Part shown: piece after piece, positions 1 through 11,100 of the stretch
How the letters are laid out: every line of letters begins with the position of its first letter
Numbering within the stretch: position 1 is the stretch's first letter
The notes under the pieces: generated by a model
Told to the model about the DNA's origin: nothing
Database searches by the model: none
The model's input: the letters and a program-made list of their open reading frames with translations, nothing else
Source: Narthecium ossifragum
Taxonomy: Eukaryota > Streptophyta > Magnoliopsida > Dioscoreales > Nartheciaceae
Assembly (NCBI GenBank): GCA_963920575.1
Contig: OY986969.1
Location: 25,707,434-25,771,433, forward strand
Direction: 5' to 3'
Length of the DNA: 64,000 nt
Made by a program: the position numbers and the translations under genes

Positions 1-164
1 CTATGTTCTCTTTTCAAAATTCTCTTTTATCTTTTCTCTCTACTCTCTTCTCTCTGCTCTTTTCAAAATTCTCTTTTCAAAATTCTCTTCTCTATTAGCA
101 TATGAATCCAGACAACATTCTCTTTTCTCTCTTCTATGTTCTCTTTTCAAAATTCTCTTTTCTC
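1..164. repeat. Pyrimidine-rich degenerate tandem repeat
   Basis: The first 160 bases repeat variants of TTCTCTTTTCAAAATTCTC, with near-identical blocks at about 4-30, 56-90 and 133-162. It is low-complexity DNA downstream of the isocitrate lyase relic. No gene is visible in it. Confidence 0.7.
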
Positions 165-638
165 TTACCAAAAATCAGAGAAGGTATCTACAGGTTCCAG
201 GCGTAGTCCCTTTGGATCCTCTCTTCTATGTGCCATGTGGTTCCTCTCCTCCCTTTGGATCCTCTCCACGTACGCCAGCATCCCCCTCCTGGCGTAGTCC
301 ATGGCAAAGGTGTCGACCACCAGCGCGTCGGCGATGAACCCCGTCAGCGTGATGAACTGCCAGCAGAACCCAAGCCTCGCGATCCTCGGTATGAAGTCCC
401 CCATCTCCTCGTCGGACATCCTCGACGCGTCCCAGTTGAACGATGGCGAGAGGTTGTAGGCCAGCATCACCTCGGGCTGCACCGACTTCACCCCCTTGGC
501 GAACATGGTGCACTCTCCGAGGTCCGGGCTGGACTTCTCCATCCAGATGAGGTCGGCGTGGTGCGCGAAGGCCCAGCCGCGAACGATGGCCGCCACTACC
601 GATCCCTGAAACATGTAGAAGCCTTCTCTGGTTCTTGA
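165..638 (-). pseudogene. Isocitrate lyase fragment (glyoxylate cycle), relic
   Basis: The reverse strand encodes about 130 residues clearly matching the C-terminal half of plant isocitrate lyase, the glyoxysomal enzyme that cleaves isocitrate to glyoxylate and succinate. Recognisable blocks are [46 protein letters not shown] and [17 protein letters not shown]. Homology starts near 635 (TREGFY) and breaks off after ERIQREERN. There a direct duplication of CCTTTGGATCCTCTC (about 208-222 and 252-267) replaces the expected continuation with unrelated residues. The N-terminal half with the catalytic KKCGH region is absent, and no further exons are seen within the next kilobase on either side. Several conserved positions are changed (GRAFAP-type to GWAFAH, LAGFHADA-type to LTGFIADA). 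It is most likely a truncated pseudogene or a gene fragment captured by a transposon; partial expression cannot be excluded. Confidence 0.8.
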
Positions 639-965
639 TGAGAAGAGAGGAGGAGGAGGAAGAGGAAGAGGAGAGCGTATGTTTTTTTAGGTTGTTGTAG
701 TAGGGGGGCATATGTGTCTTTTGAAGTGATAGATGGTGTTAAGGCCCCAAATCTTATGCTTAGTGTTTTTTTAACGGGATAAGTCTAGTTTATGGTGCTG
801 ACGCCCCTTCCCCCAAACAAAACCGGTATCCACGTGCGAGCCCGGCTGTCAGCCCATGACACCCCCAAGGCTCAAAGGCTAGCCCAAGCAACAAATAATA
901 CAGGTGGCTCTCATAATCTATCTCCAATTCTTCATGCACGTGAACATTATGACTTAGATTTCTTA

Positions 966-1268
966 CGACATGTTTGGTTAAATATAACTGTCAGAAATGG
1001 AATGGTTAAATTCCTGGTCAAATCCCATTTCGTTGTTTAATTAGACATTAAAGTTGAGAATGGAATGCTTCATTTCTGACAAGTTGGGAATGAGCTTATC
1101 TCATCTAATAGCTCGTAATCCCTCATTCCATTCCCGACGGAATGACGGTTATAATATAACTTGGTTATTTATATCCTATTCTCATTCCATTACCACACTT
1201 ATTTTTATGTACCAAACACCTTCAAGCATGATTCCTAATCCCATTCATTGTGCAAACCAAACATGTCG
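966..1268. mobile_element. Short MITE-like element with 14-bp terminal inverted repeats
   Basis: The sequence CGACATGTTTGGTT at 966-979 is matched by its exact reverse complement AACCAAACATGTCG at 1255-1268. The interior is AT-rich with repeated ATTCCATT/CTCATTCC motifs and no coding capacity. A diverged copy of the right-hand end (GCAAATCAGACATAC) follows at about 1336-1351. A TGTTTGG-containing terminus is common in non-autonomous plant PIF/Harbinger and hAT elements. I could not find a convincing target-site duplication, so the superfamily is left open. Confidence 0.55.
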
Positions 1269-1584
1269 CGTCATCCTCATTCCTGATCTCATTCTCATTT
1301 TTGATCTCATTCTCATTCCATTCCACATTCATTATGCAAATCAGACATACCATTAGGGTTTTTAAAATATGTTTCTTCTATATAACCCCCCTCCCAAGCT
1401 AATAGGTGAGGAGCTATACGTACTCAGATGGTTTCCCTCTTTTCTTGCATCATACATTCATACATACTGAGTTACTGACTGAGCACAATAAGGGAACAAT
1501 TTCATGGCTCCTGTGTCTAAAAGTTTCCCCTCTCTTTCTTATTCTTCCTTCGGTTATGTATTGTTATATATGTTTGGTGGGCGA

Positions 1585-1770
1585 GTTGGGATCGATGGCG
1601 GCTCCTCCGACTGGCACAGGAGGAGACGGACTACGCTCGTAAGGAGTGTGGCCGGTCGCCATGGAGGTAGGTTGGAGTCCCGGCCAGGGCAAGTTACATG
1701 ACCTATTAGGGATCTTAAGACATCCATCTTGAGATGGATGTGCCCTTCTGCTCTCCTCCTCAATAAGATG
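1585..1770 (+). repeat. Possible tRNA-derived SINE
   Basis: TGGCACAGGAGG (1612-1623) resembles a Pol III A box and GGTTGGAGTCC (1670-1680) differs from the B-box consensus GGTTCGANTCC at one position. The spacing of about 46 bp is plausible for a tRNA-derived promoter. A perfect 10-bp hairpin (ACATCCATCT/AGATGGATGT, about 1720-1741) follows. The ends and target-site duplication were not resolved, so this is a tentative call. Confidence 0.35.
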
Positions 1771-1865
1771 GTATGCCACTTCCCTAATTGAAACTTACAT
1801 GTCTGGAAGTACTCAGAACTTGGCTATGATCGATCCAGGAGAAGCCCCAAGAATGGAAATGCCGA

Positions 1866-4590
1866 TCAAAAGATTAGATTAGTTGATGTAGTTGGAGTTG
1901 GAATTGCAAATGATAAATTGGCATTTTTCACCGTGTGTATATATATATATAGGTTATTGAATATTAAAGAGAAAAATTCTCCTTTCATTGTGTTTTTCTT
2001 TTGGAAGTTTGAGTTCAAATATGTATATTGTGATTGCCTAAAAGTTGATTTTGTTAAAGTGAAGAATAGCTTTTCAAAAGATTGCATTTGAGGTATATAC
2101 GCGGTCCTAACACAAACATTTGGGTGGGGATAAAGAATCAACACCTTATTTAATCAATTCTACATATTATTCATCGATTCTCGTAACCAAACATAATGAT
2201 TTATTTATACCTCAAAGTAAGATTTTCTAAGAAATCAAATCATATATCAAACGATCAAATTCTAAACTAAAATAAATCAAATCAGCCTTGGACTGCCGGC
2301 GTATTGCCTAAAATATCCGTCTAAACTAAAATAAATATCTATTATTGAGCTATTTTAAGGATTACATAATCATTATGTCGCTATTTATTCCTGAAACAAA
2401 CCGAGATAACGGTAATAAAGCTGATAGGCCTTCCTCGTTGGATGTTAGAAACCATCAGAATACGCATTAAAGATGATAGGCCTCAGCCACCCCAAGATGC
2501 GTGCCCAGCCCACAGCCCGGCCCATAAGAATAGCGAGCTATCACGAACTATCTTCAGTGACCCAATATTATGCCATAGATGATATATTTCGTAGAATCTT
2601 TATACATTGGTTGCTCATGTCCAGTTGTTCCGACTCACCATAGAATTGGTTGGACTGGACCACATTGAGTCAATTGATTGCTGATCAGTGATCACATATG
2701 GCTTTGGCCCATGCTTGGACTAACACACTCCTATCGAACCCCACATTACCTCCATAACAGTAGATTTGTAGTCAAAACAACCATTGCCATCAAACCCAAT
2801 TTGATCGAGCACGTATGCAACCATACTTACAAATTTCAATAAAATCAGTTTAATCATGCAATATCCAAGACTGGTAATAACATTAATGTTTATTAGGCAA
2901 TGTTTCCAAGTGCATAAGACAGGGCCATATCTCCGATCTCGAGTGAGTATTTATATGCACGATTTACGAAGAACGGATAATTGATGAATAGTTCAGGTTT
3001 GGAGAACTTGTTTGCTCTATAATCCAGATAAAAGTTTTTAAGCCATTTAGTCCCCTAATCCATTATTTTAGAATGAAAATACCCTTATCCTTTGTCTCCT
3101 CCATGGTGGAGGTGAGGGCTCCATTCTCCAGCAACATCTAATGGTCATCGGAAGTGGTGACGGAAAGAACCAGTAGGAGGAGGTCATCGGAGGTGGTGAC
3201 GGAGATTGGGTGGGTGATGAGGAGGTCGGAAGGTGGAAGGAGGAGATCGCCATCCTGTCGTCGTCGCTTTCCATACCGTCGGAGATCGCGATCTCGAAGA
3301 TCTCCGTCGCAGTCAGTGAAGGGAAAGGGGGAAGGAGGAGGTCGTAAATTGGTAACAAATTGTCAGTTACTTTATATGTTAATTGTTTGATAATTGCTTT
3401 TGAAAATGAAAAGTAACTATCAAAGTTATTACTGACGTGGACTCATCTTTTTTTTGTGGTAAAAAAAAAAGTAATCATAAAATTGAAAAGGTTACTATAA
3501 AATAAAAAATCACAAAAAGTAATTGAAAAAAAAGAAACATAAGTTTCATCTTATACGCTTTCCTCCCGATGGACGGTGTCGAGCTGGGATAGAGGTGCTG
3601 ATCCGCGACGAAGTAGCTTGGAGGATGGGAGGGATGCGGAGAATGGCCGTTCGACGAGATCTGAGATCTGGAGTGTTTTGTCGGAGATGTCCATTCAAAT
3701 CAGCTGTTGAAGTTGGAATCGCAAAGGATGAATTGGCATCTTATTGTTGTATATGTTTCCGAAATTTTCTTGTAAACAAGCGTAAATTAACAGCCGTTAT
3801 TGAATACAAATTAAAGGGAAGTATCTTCACGCTTCTGTCTTTTTTGTTAACATAAATATCATATAGTTTCATAGCAAGATCTTTATTCTATAATGGCGAT
3901 AATATTATTGTAAAGTAGTAATTTAATTAATGTGAAAACAAATCATACCATCCACAGATTCGTGTAGCGAATACAATGACTTCATCTTGGTTGCACGGTA
4001 GGCTTAACTTATCTTCTCTCTTATTCTCACGCCTTATGTGTTATAGCTCTAAAGATGCCCCTCACATCAAAGGATTAAAACTCTAATTGGGGGTAAAGCA
4101 TCAGCTTGACTGTGAATAAAACTCCTATTAATTAGACTCTTTTAATCGAATCAAGGCTTAAAAATCCTAACATCAGCTTGCGGGGCGACCACCAAGGCTT
4201 CAAAAACACCAAGTATGGAAATCCGAATTAGTAAATGAAGAGTTCTTTAATCCCTTCTCATGAGGTATAGTCACGTTATGTTCTTATTACTATTTTTTTT
4301 TAGGTTGTTGAAAATTGCTTCATATCATATATGTTAACTAGTCCTATCCTCTGCCACATGACAGGGTAACCACCATCTCCCCTCACCTCCCTCATAACTC
4401 CCCACTAACCCTCTTTAACCATCATCTCTCCTCACCTCTCTCATAACTCTCCACTAACCCCTCCTAACTCCCCCCTCATTCACTATTACCCCCTCCACAT
4501 CAGTAGCCATATAGGATAAACTCTGTCACATAGGATGTCAGTAGGACAACAAAAGGTTAACTTATAACCATGCTCCTATATAATAATGAT
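1866..4590. other. Intergenic AT-rich DNA, no gene recognised
   Basis: No open frame here has convincing protein character. A ~40-bp segment near 1886-1925 recurs diverged at about 3707-3745, both reading as V.VGIA.D.LA, possibly debris of one dispersed element. Short purine repeats based on GGTCATCGGAGGTGGTGACG occur at 3140-3200. A duplicated block containing CTCACCTCCCTCATAACTCC lies at 4375-4480. Confidence 0.5.
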
Positions 4591-4608
4591 TTCTCTTTTT
4601 ATATAATT

Positions 4609-5106
4609 ATTTTTTTTTTTTAATGAGTTGAGCTCGAGAGCTAACGACAATTACATAACTTGGGAGAGAGCCTCGCGGCCATCTTCCACCTGCCAAACAA
4701 AGCTAGTACCAGTAACCCGGCACCATCTGGCAACTTGATCAGCCTCTACAACGACCGATCTAGGCATGTGGAATACAAGTATCGATTGGAAGTCCATATA
4801 GTGTCTCCAAATCACCTTCGCAAGGTCTTCCTCTTCTCTTGGCTATATTCGCCGCCCATTCAACACCTCGACGACTTCCTTAGCATAAGATTCAATGATA
4901 ATCCGTCTTTCCAACCTCTCCTTAGCCCACTCCAGACCTCTACAAATTGCAACCATTTCAGCCCCAAGAACAGAGTTGGTACTCATTTACGATCCTTGCA
5001 CCCAACGTAGGTCGCCATGGGAACTGTAAGCCACCACCCCCACCGCCGTCTGCCGATTGCCCATCGCCATGGGAACTGTAAGCCACCACCCCCATCGCCA
5101 TGGGAA
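4609..5106 (-). mobile_element. 5'-truncated LINE fragment with RNase H domain and target-site duplication
   Basis: Read on the reverse strand, about 4640-4985 encodes a degraded RNase H-like domain of plant non-LTR retrotransposons (NSVLGAEMVAICRGLEWAKE, then RRIIIES, EVVEVLNG). A T run at 4610-4621 is the poly(A) tail of a reverse-oriented insertion. The identical 16-bp sequence CTCTTTTTATATAATT flanks it at 4593-4608 and 5107-5122, as expected for target-primed reverse transcription. The far end carries a tandemly repeated ~28-bp unit (GCCATGGGAACTGTAAGCCA) at about 5015-5105. Frame breaks show that it is inactive. The perfect duplication suggests a fairly recent insertion. Confidence 0.85.
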
Positions 5107-5122
5107 CTCTTTTTATATAATT

Positions 5123-6800
5123 GTTTGATTAGGTAGCTTGAATGGCGACTTTAAAATGTCTGTGTGCAATGAACACCACATTGACAATAATATCTCATTG
5201 GATGCATTGCATCATTGCATGTAACCCAACAGACGTGGGTTATATTTTGTAATATATATCTTTATGTTTTCCTTTTTCTCCACTTTGATCCGTTCTTCTC
5301 CCTTTCAATCTCCTCCCCGTCTCCAACAACCGATGATTCAGCCACATAATCAAAGCCCAACAGAGGCCCACGACCAAAAAACACGGCCCGATGTCCAAAC
5401 GCTGGGCACCTATTTATTAGTCATTTGGAGTCCGGGTGACGGATTAATTCTGGATGTGACATGCGGCAGCTGTGGTGAATGCGTCCTTTGGAAAACTGAC
5501 ATTTTTGGCCAGCTACGATATGGTTCGATTAGCCTGTCTAATTTCATCCTCCTTCTACATAACACCAATCAATGCCTGATTTGACCCCTTTGACCACCGT
5601 TTTCTCTCAATGCCCATCCATCAAAGATGTTTTGTCCCTTTTTTCTCTCTTTTTTTTAGCTTCGAAATTATTCATCCCCTTGTTCACGTAAATTGTTACT
5701 TTGTCCTCTAGTATCGCATATTTCTCCCATTTTTTTAAGTTGGAATCATCCCACATTCCCAGTCCTCTTTTAAAGCTATAATAATGCCAGACACACTCCC
5801 AGTTGGGTCCCAACCAACAGGCAACAGCAATGAATTGACCCAACCTCTTCTTGCATGGAACCATCATGAGAAGCTCTCCCACACTTCCATCCTTTACGAC
5901 CTTCCTCCTATGCTTCTCACGTGTGTATATTTATCTCGAAAGGCTTCCTGGCATCCTCGTAAATCCACGCTGGCGGCGATTCGTCCGATGCGGTCAAACC
6001 ATCACACGAGGAGACAGCTGGCGCACGTGCCCCAAACAACCACCACCCCCGTGCGTGGGAACCGACGCGTGTGCCAGCCGAGAGATCCTCCGAGAGACTG
6101 GTCTCCGACCCCAGCCCCCGGGCGACCCACTGCCCGCTTGACCGGGGACACGACCCCAAAGCGGGGCCCCCCTCCCCCCACCCGCGCGTGTACCGCTACG
6201 CGACGCGCTACAACCCATTAAGATTCCAACTCCCCACCTAACAAACCAACTCGTGTGGACTGGACGGACGGATACGAAGACCCACGTGTCCATCTACTAC
6301 CAACCCCAATTAAATGTTCTCTGTTTGGTACCGTACAGCGGGTTCGAGTCCTTGCCCGCTTGGCGTGGTCTTCAGAGAAGTTTGTACTCCTTCGAGCCAG
6401 AGGCAGAGGGAGCTGGAGACGTTCTGGACGCGAATAAAGAGGCGACAGCTGGCGGTCGACAAGTGGGTCCACCGAGCCCTGCCACTGCTCCATTCCTCCA
6501 GGATGTTTGACCGGCCACCTCACCTCTCCCCTGCCTCGTGATCTGTGATTTCCTATCCGACGGCCATATCAACCTATCCGGGTTTCACCCCCGACTCCCG
6601 GCATTTAAACCAGTGCCAGCGCGCACAAAATCCTAGGCGCCGATCCAGCCGTTCGATTGATGGACCCCGTAGAAAGATAGATGATCAACCCACAAGAGAC
6701 CAAAGGACATGTGACCCCCGGGCTAAAGCTTAGACTAAGCTTGTGGGGGCCAGCGAGCCGCACGTGCGGAGGGAGCGATAAGAGCACCATCTCCCGACGA
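5123..6800. other. Intergenic and promoter region upstream of the U-box gene
   Basis: No gene is supported here. Composition shifts from AT-rich (to about 5780) to GC-rich (about 5940-6900), which precedes the intronless U-box gene. Open frames in 5780-6550 on both strands look like products of GC content: they overlap one another and show no recognisable domain. Confidence 0.5.
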
Positions 6801-6911
6801 CGGGAGTAGTGGTGGATTGCCAAACGAAATCGAGAGACGAACGATTAGGAGGAGGAGGAGGAGAGAGCAAGCGTTTGCGGCGGCGAGATCGGAGAGATAG
6901 GGCGGACGGGG

Positions 6912-8162
6912 ATGCCGGGGAGTTTGGGGCCGTTGGATTTGGGAGGGGTGCAGATACCTTACCACTTCCGGTGCCCGATCTCGCTGGAGCTGATGCGGGA
7001 TCCGGTGACGGTGAGCACGGGCCAGACGTATGATCGGGCGAGCATCGAGTCCTGGGTGGCCACCGGAAACACCACGTGCCCCGTCACGCGTTCCCCCTTG
7101 GCCGACTTCACCCTCATCCCCAACCACACCCTCCGCCGTCTGATCCAGGAATGGTGCGTGGCTAACCGATCCCAAGGCGTCGAGCGGATCCCCACCCCGA
7201 AGCAGCCCGCCGACCCCACCCTCGTCCGCCACCTCTCCGCCACTGCGGCGTCCGTGTTGGGCGACACCTCCGCCCGACTCGCCGCCCTCCGCCGGCTGCG
7301 CGCGCTCGCGCGCGAGTCGGAGAAGAACCGGGCCGTGATCTCCACCCACGAGACGCGTTCCGCCCTCCTCCCGATCGCATTCGAGGATCCCGATCCTGAT
7401 CTGGCGACAGAGGCAATGGCAGTGCTGTCGATGCTGCCGCTAACCGAGGCGGAGGGCGCGGCTGTGGCGACGCGGCAGGATCGGGTGGCGCGGCTGGCGG
7501 GGGCGGTGGCGTCGCATGAGGGATCGATCGAGGCGCGGATCAACGCAGCGGCGGTGATCGAGGCGGTTGCGGCGAGTGCGAGGTCGTCGGAGGCTAGAAT
7601 TGCTATAGGTTCCGCAGAAGGGTTATTGGAGGGCCTGGTGGGACTAATCCAACAGCGAGGGAATCCCAGAGGTGTTCGAGTGGGGATCCGGGGGCTGTTC
7701 GCGCTGTGCTTGGCAAAGGAAAACCGGATCCGAGCGGTGGCGGCCGGGGCAGCCGCGGCTGTGGTGGGTCGGTTGGGAGAGCTAAGCGGAGGAGACGCGG
7801 AGAGGGCTCTGGCGACGGTGGAGCTATTGTGTAGAGTGGAAGGGGGGAGGGAGGCAGTGGTGGAGGGAGGAGGAGGCGGGTTAGCGGCAGTGAGGGCGTT
7901 GGTCGGCGCGATGGCTGGTAGAGCGTCAGAGAGGGCTGCAGAGCACGCGGCGGGGGCCTTGGTGGCCGTGGTGGCGGGATCGGAGGCGCTCCAGTACGAG
8001 GCGGTGGCCGCCGGCGTTGTGACCCAGTTGCTCCTAATGGTCCAGAGCGGCTGCTCGGATCGCGCGCGACGCAAAGCCCAGCTCCTCCTCAAGCTCCTCC
8101 GTAACGCTTGGCCACTCCACGACTCCCTCGCCAACTCCGATGACTTCCTCCAGCCTTTCTAA
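6912..8162 (+). CDS. U-box/ARM-repeat E3 ubiquitin ligase, PUB25/PUB26-like
   Basis: This single uninterrupted frame of 416 residues is close to the usual length of Arabidopsis PUB25/PUB26 (about 420). It opens with LDLGGVQIPYHFRCPISLEL; the U-box covers roughly residues 14-88 (CPISLELMRDPV, TYDRASIESW, TCPVTRSPL, LIPNHTLRRLIQEWC), followed by the subfamily signature NRSQGVERIPTPKQPADP. Residues from about 105 to 400 form alanine/leucine-rich helical ARM repeats, the presumed substrate-binding part. The family transfers ubiquitin with E2 partners and acts in immune and cold signalling, by analogy with Arabidopsis. The start at 6912 is preferred because MPGSLGPLDLG aligns with the conserved N-terminus. 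There is no intron, typical of the subfamily. A long antisense frame over it is a GC artefact. Confidence 0.95.
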   Translation: MPGSLGPLDLGGVQIPYHFRCPISLELMRDPVTVSTGQTYDRASIESWVATGNTTCPVTRSPLADFTLIPNHTLRRLIQEWCVANRSQGVERIPTPKQPADPTLVRHLSATAASVLGDTSARLAALRRLRALARESEKNRAVISTHETRSALLPIAFEDPDPDLATEAMAVLSMLPLTEAEGAAVATRQDRVARLAGAVASHEGSIEARINAAAVIEAVAASARSSEARIAIGSAEGLLEGLVGLIQQRGNPRGVRVGIRGLFALCLAKENRIRAVAAGAAAAVVGRLGELSGGDAERALATVELLCRVEGGREAVVEGGGGGLAAVRALVGAMAGRASERAAEHAAGALVAVVAGSEALQYEAVAAGVVTQLLLMVQSGCSDRARRKAQLLLKLLRNAWPLHDSLANSDDFLQPF

Positions 8163-9570
8163 ATTCTCATTCTAAGCTCTTAAATTTTGCAACAAAAAAA
8201 AAATAGTGGAAAAAAGGAATACTTTCCGATTTAACTTGGGTTCCTACTGGATAAGAAAACCTAAATCTCAAGGATTTTCTATAGAATTTAGATTTCTTTT
8301 TTGGGTGTATGTATGAGCTTTTGTACGTATGTATGAATTTTGGTTTCAAGAGATTTGATAAATAGAATCGATTTAACTTCTAATTTGGATTTTTTTTTCG
8401 GGGCTCTATAACTCTATTGGTTGGGACGAGTTCAGTAGTGTTTGGTCTGCCATGCAAGTGCATACGTAAAGCTTTTTGGAAGAGAAGAAGAAGAAGAGGA
8501 GTTGCCCTTTTGTTAGTGGCTGCTGATGAGGAGGGTGGGGAATGTTGCATGGCCTGCCCTGTTTTAGATTTGAGAAAGGACAGAGTGTGAGGCCAAAATA
8601 ATAATGCTTCATTATTTATTCTCTTTTTGACCAACAGTTGCTGTCACGTTTGGTGGGGTCTCCCCCATCTCACTCAACAATAAAATATTTTAATTCAAAT
8701 TTATTTCATTAAATTAAGGTATTTGCTCCCGAAGCCGGATTAAAGCCCTAAATTAATATTAAAAAAAATAGATAGATAAACAAGTAAATGTAATAATTGA
8801 TACAAAATCCTTGATATTGTATTAGCTCTCCAACCTTTTTATCCCAAAGAGGGAAGACCGGTGTGGGGGGAATCCAAGCATCCATTAGTAGTCAATCTCA
8901 AGAAATAGAGAACTAGGGAGAAACCTTCTTCTCATTGGCTCACAAGTCACAAGAGTGGTGAAAAGTGAATGGGGGGAATACAGAGAGGACGCTCTCCCAC
9001 TCATAAATACCTCTTCTTTTCCTTTCTTTGCTGTATGGAACAGGCGTTTAGTGGGTTAGGTATGTAGTGTTTTGGGGGCATTGGGCTGTGGTCACCATCT
9101 GCATGCCCTGCTTTGTTTGCCTATGTTTTTGGGGCACTCTTTTGAAAAGGACGGGAGTAGTCATGCATGTGGGTTTGTGGTGCCTTTGTCTTTGAATCCC
9201 TATTTGTCTATGGGTCTCCTCTTCCTCTAATGGCCACCATGGAATCATGGACTCTTTAGAGGAAGGATGCGCTAAGGAGGGGAAAAAGATAGGGATGGAA
9301 AGAGAGAGAGGGTGGTTAGTTGTTGGTCATGGCTCAAATCTCCACATGCCTATGGGCTTTATAATGCCATAAAAGGGGAACAATTTGAGTGGCCACCACA
9401 TGAGATAAGGGCCAATCTTGAGTTATTTTTGTGGATTTTGTGTTTTGTGTGTGGCTGTGTTGAGTTTTATAGAAAGGAAATGGGTTTCCTTGGTCAACTT
9501 GGAATACTAGCATGGTCCCATTTGCTACCCACCAACTGGAGCACTTGGGGCCTATAGACAATTTAACTCT
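8163..9570. other. Intergenic region downstream of the U-box gene, no gene seen
   Basis: The sequence after the stop codon is AT-rich, with T/A runs that could serve as 3' untranslated and polyadenylation sequence. Between 8400 and 9560 I see no coding frame with protein-like composition, no RNA gene and no clear repeat boundary. Confidence 0.5.
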
Positions 9571-9573
9571 TGT

Positions 9574-10147
9574 GGGGGATATCAACCAAAGCTAGGTTTG
9601 GGATTGGGAGTTGTGGGTCTTTAAGTAGTTCCTATGCATAGAACATAGGTAGGTGTCAAATAAAGAGATTAGGATCGATTAGGATGAGTTCCTATACGAG
9701 GGTCTCCAGTCTCCAACCCCTTCTCTCTCACACCCTCGCATCTTGGGCGTTCCTAGCCCTTTAATACGGACTAAGGCTGGGTAATTTGGGCCCAGAATGA
9801 CGTCATATCAGTGAACAATGTAAGCCCAGCTGGGCTATTGGGCCATCCCCGTGTTTCCAGACTTTAGCTCGTTTGGGTGGGTGGCCCATTGGTTTTCTTC
9901 ATTTAGTTGAGCTTTTATCATTCGGACTTGGAAAGTGCAAACGTACTAAAACCATACCCACCAGGAGTTATCAGCTGCTATAAGTCACGTCTTGTTCGCA
10001 CCATAAGTCGCGCTCGTTTCGACCTCGTCAGTCACCAATAGAAATTTCTCTGGCAAGTGTCACAATTGGCGTCAGGATTTGCTTCCCCATTGTTCCAGAA
10101 GCTGGTAATCTAATACTAATGATACATATGATTATTTAATGATCATT
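9574..10147 (+). repeat. LTR-like direct repeat, copy 1
   Basis: This ~574-bp block begins GGGGGATATCAACCAAAG, ends GATCATT, and recurs at 12244-12821 in the same orientation with high identity. Near its end GTGTCACAATTGGCG resembles the junction of a long terminal repeat and a primer-binding site (TTGGCGCC in copy 2). It could therefore be the LTR plus leader of a Ty3-type retrotransposon, but no gag-pol coding is present and that reading is inference. The two copies are separated exactly by the element at 10150-12239. Confidence 0.7.
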
Positions 10148-10984
10148 AAGGGCATGTTTGGTTTGGGTGTATCAGGGTCCTGATGCACCAATCTCCTGTT
10201 TGATTCGCAGGGTGCATCGCGCGATGCACCCTAATACTCCGATCCACCGTTTGGTTCGCACGACGCATCGCGCGACGTATGTATCACACGATACATTTTC
10301 AACTGATTTCGTGCATCGTATGAAACACCCAAAATGGGCGTTTCATACGATGCACTATCGTGCTAGATTTCACCGGCGAACCCGACACTGACTCAAAGGC
10401 AAACCAAACATAATATAATAAAATTTTAATATATATATATTCACATCATTATATCAATAATATATATATATCATTGAGATTAAAATAATATAATATTTTA
10501 ATATATATATATATATATATTAAAATTTAACTTTATTGCATCAGTATGTGAACTTTATATGAATAGTATATATATATATAGATATATATGTTCGCGAATA
10601 AAACGTCGATCTCGCGGGGACGAGATCTCTATTTTTATTTCCGAGCAAATCATATTTTAATTTCATTTCAGGAAATTGTAGGCACCACACCCCTGGATCT
10701 GCCGATCGCCAAGTCGACAGATCCATCATTTACATCCCCGTAGGGAATACCTCCGATTCTAGATCCGATAAAAATAAATATTTTCCTATAATAATAATAA
10801 AAGGAAAATGAAATGACGTGAGGTCTTGGACCACCACGTTCATCGCCATGCAGGATATCGTTCGAGCTTTGTTGCCGAGGCTTCAAGTCCGCTGGGTTTG
10901 GGAAGAGCCGTCCAAGGTCCAATTGTTGTCGTGAAGATGTACCAGCTGGAACAGGGAAAGCGTCGTCCGAGCGTCGAAGGCCGG

Positions 10985-11100
10985 GCCGTTGAAGCTTGTG
11001 TTGTTCACGCGTCAAAGCTGGGCTGTCGAAGCTTGTGTTGTTCACGCGTCAAAGCTGGGCTGTCGAAGCTTGTGTTGTTCACGCGTCAAAGCTGGGCCGC
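10985..11100 (+). repeat. 37-bp tandem repeat, three copies
   Basis: A 37-bp unit beginning GAAGCTTGTGTTGTTCACGC and ending GGGCTGTC is repeated three times almost perfectly inside the PIF-like element. Each copy contains one HindIII-like AAGCTT and one ACGCGT site. The reading frame through it has no recognisable protein. Confidence 0.85.

Noticed and set aside
5784..6550. Several 60-145-residue frames upstream of the U-box gene
   Set aside because: Multiple overlapping frames in GC-rich promoter DNA with no recognisable protein.
6959..8134. 391-residue open frame antisense to the U-box gene
   Set aside because: It is the antisense shadow of GC-rich coding DNA, made of Ser/Ala/Arg-rich sequence with no domain; the + strand frame has a clear U-box and ARM repeats.
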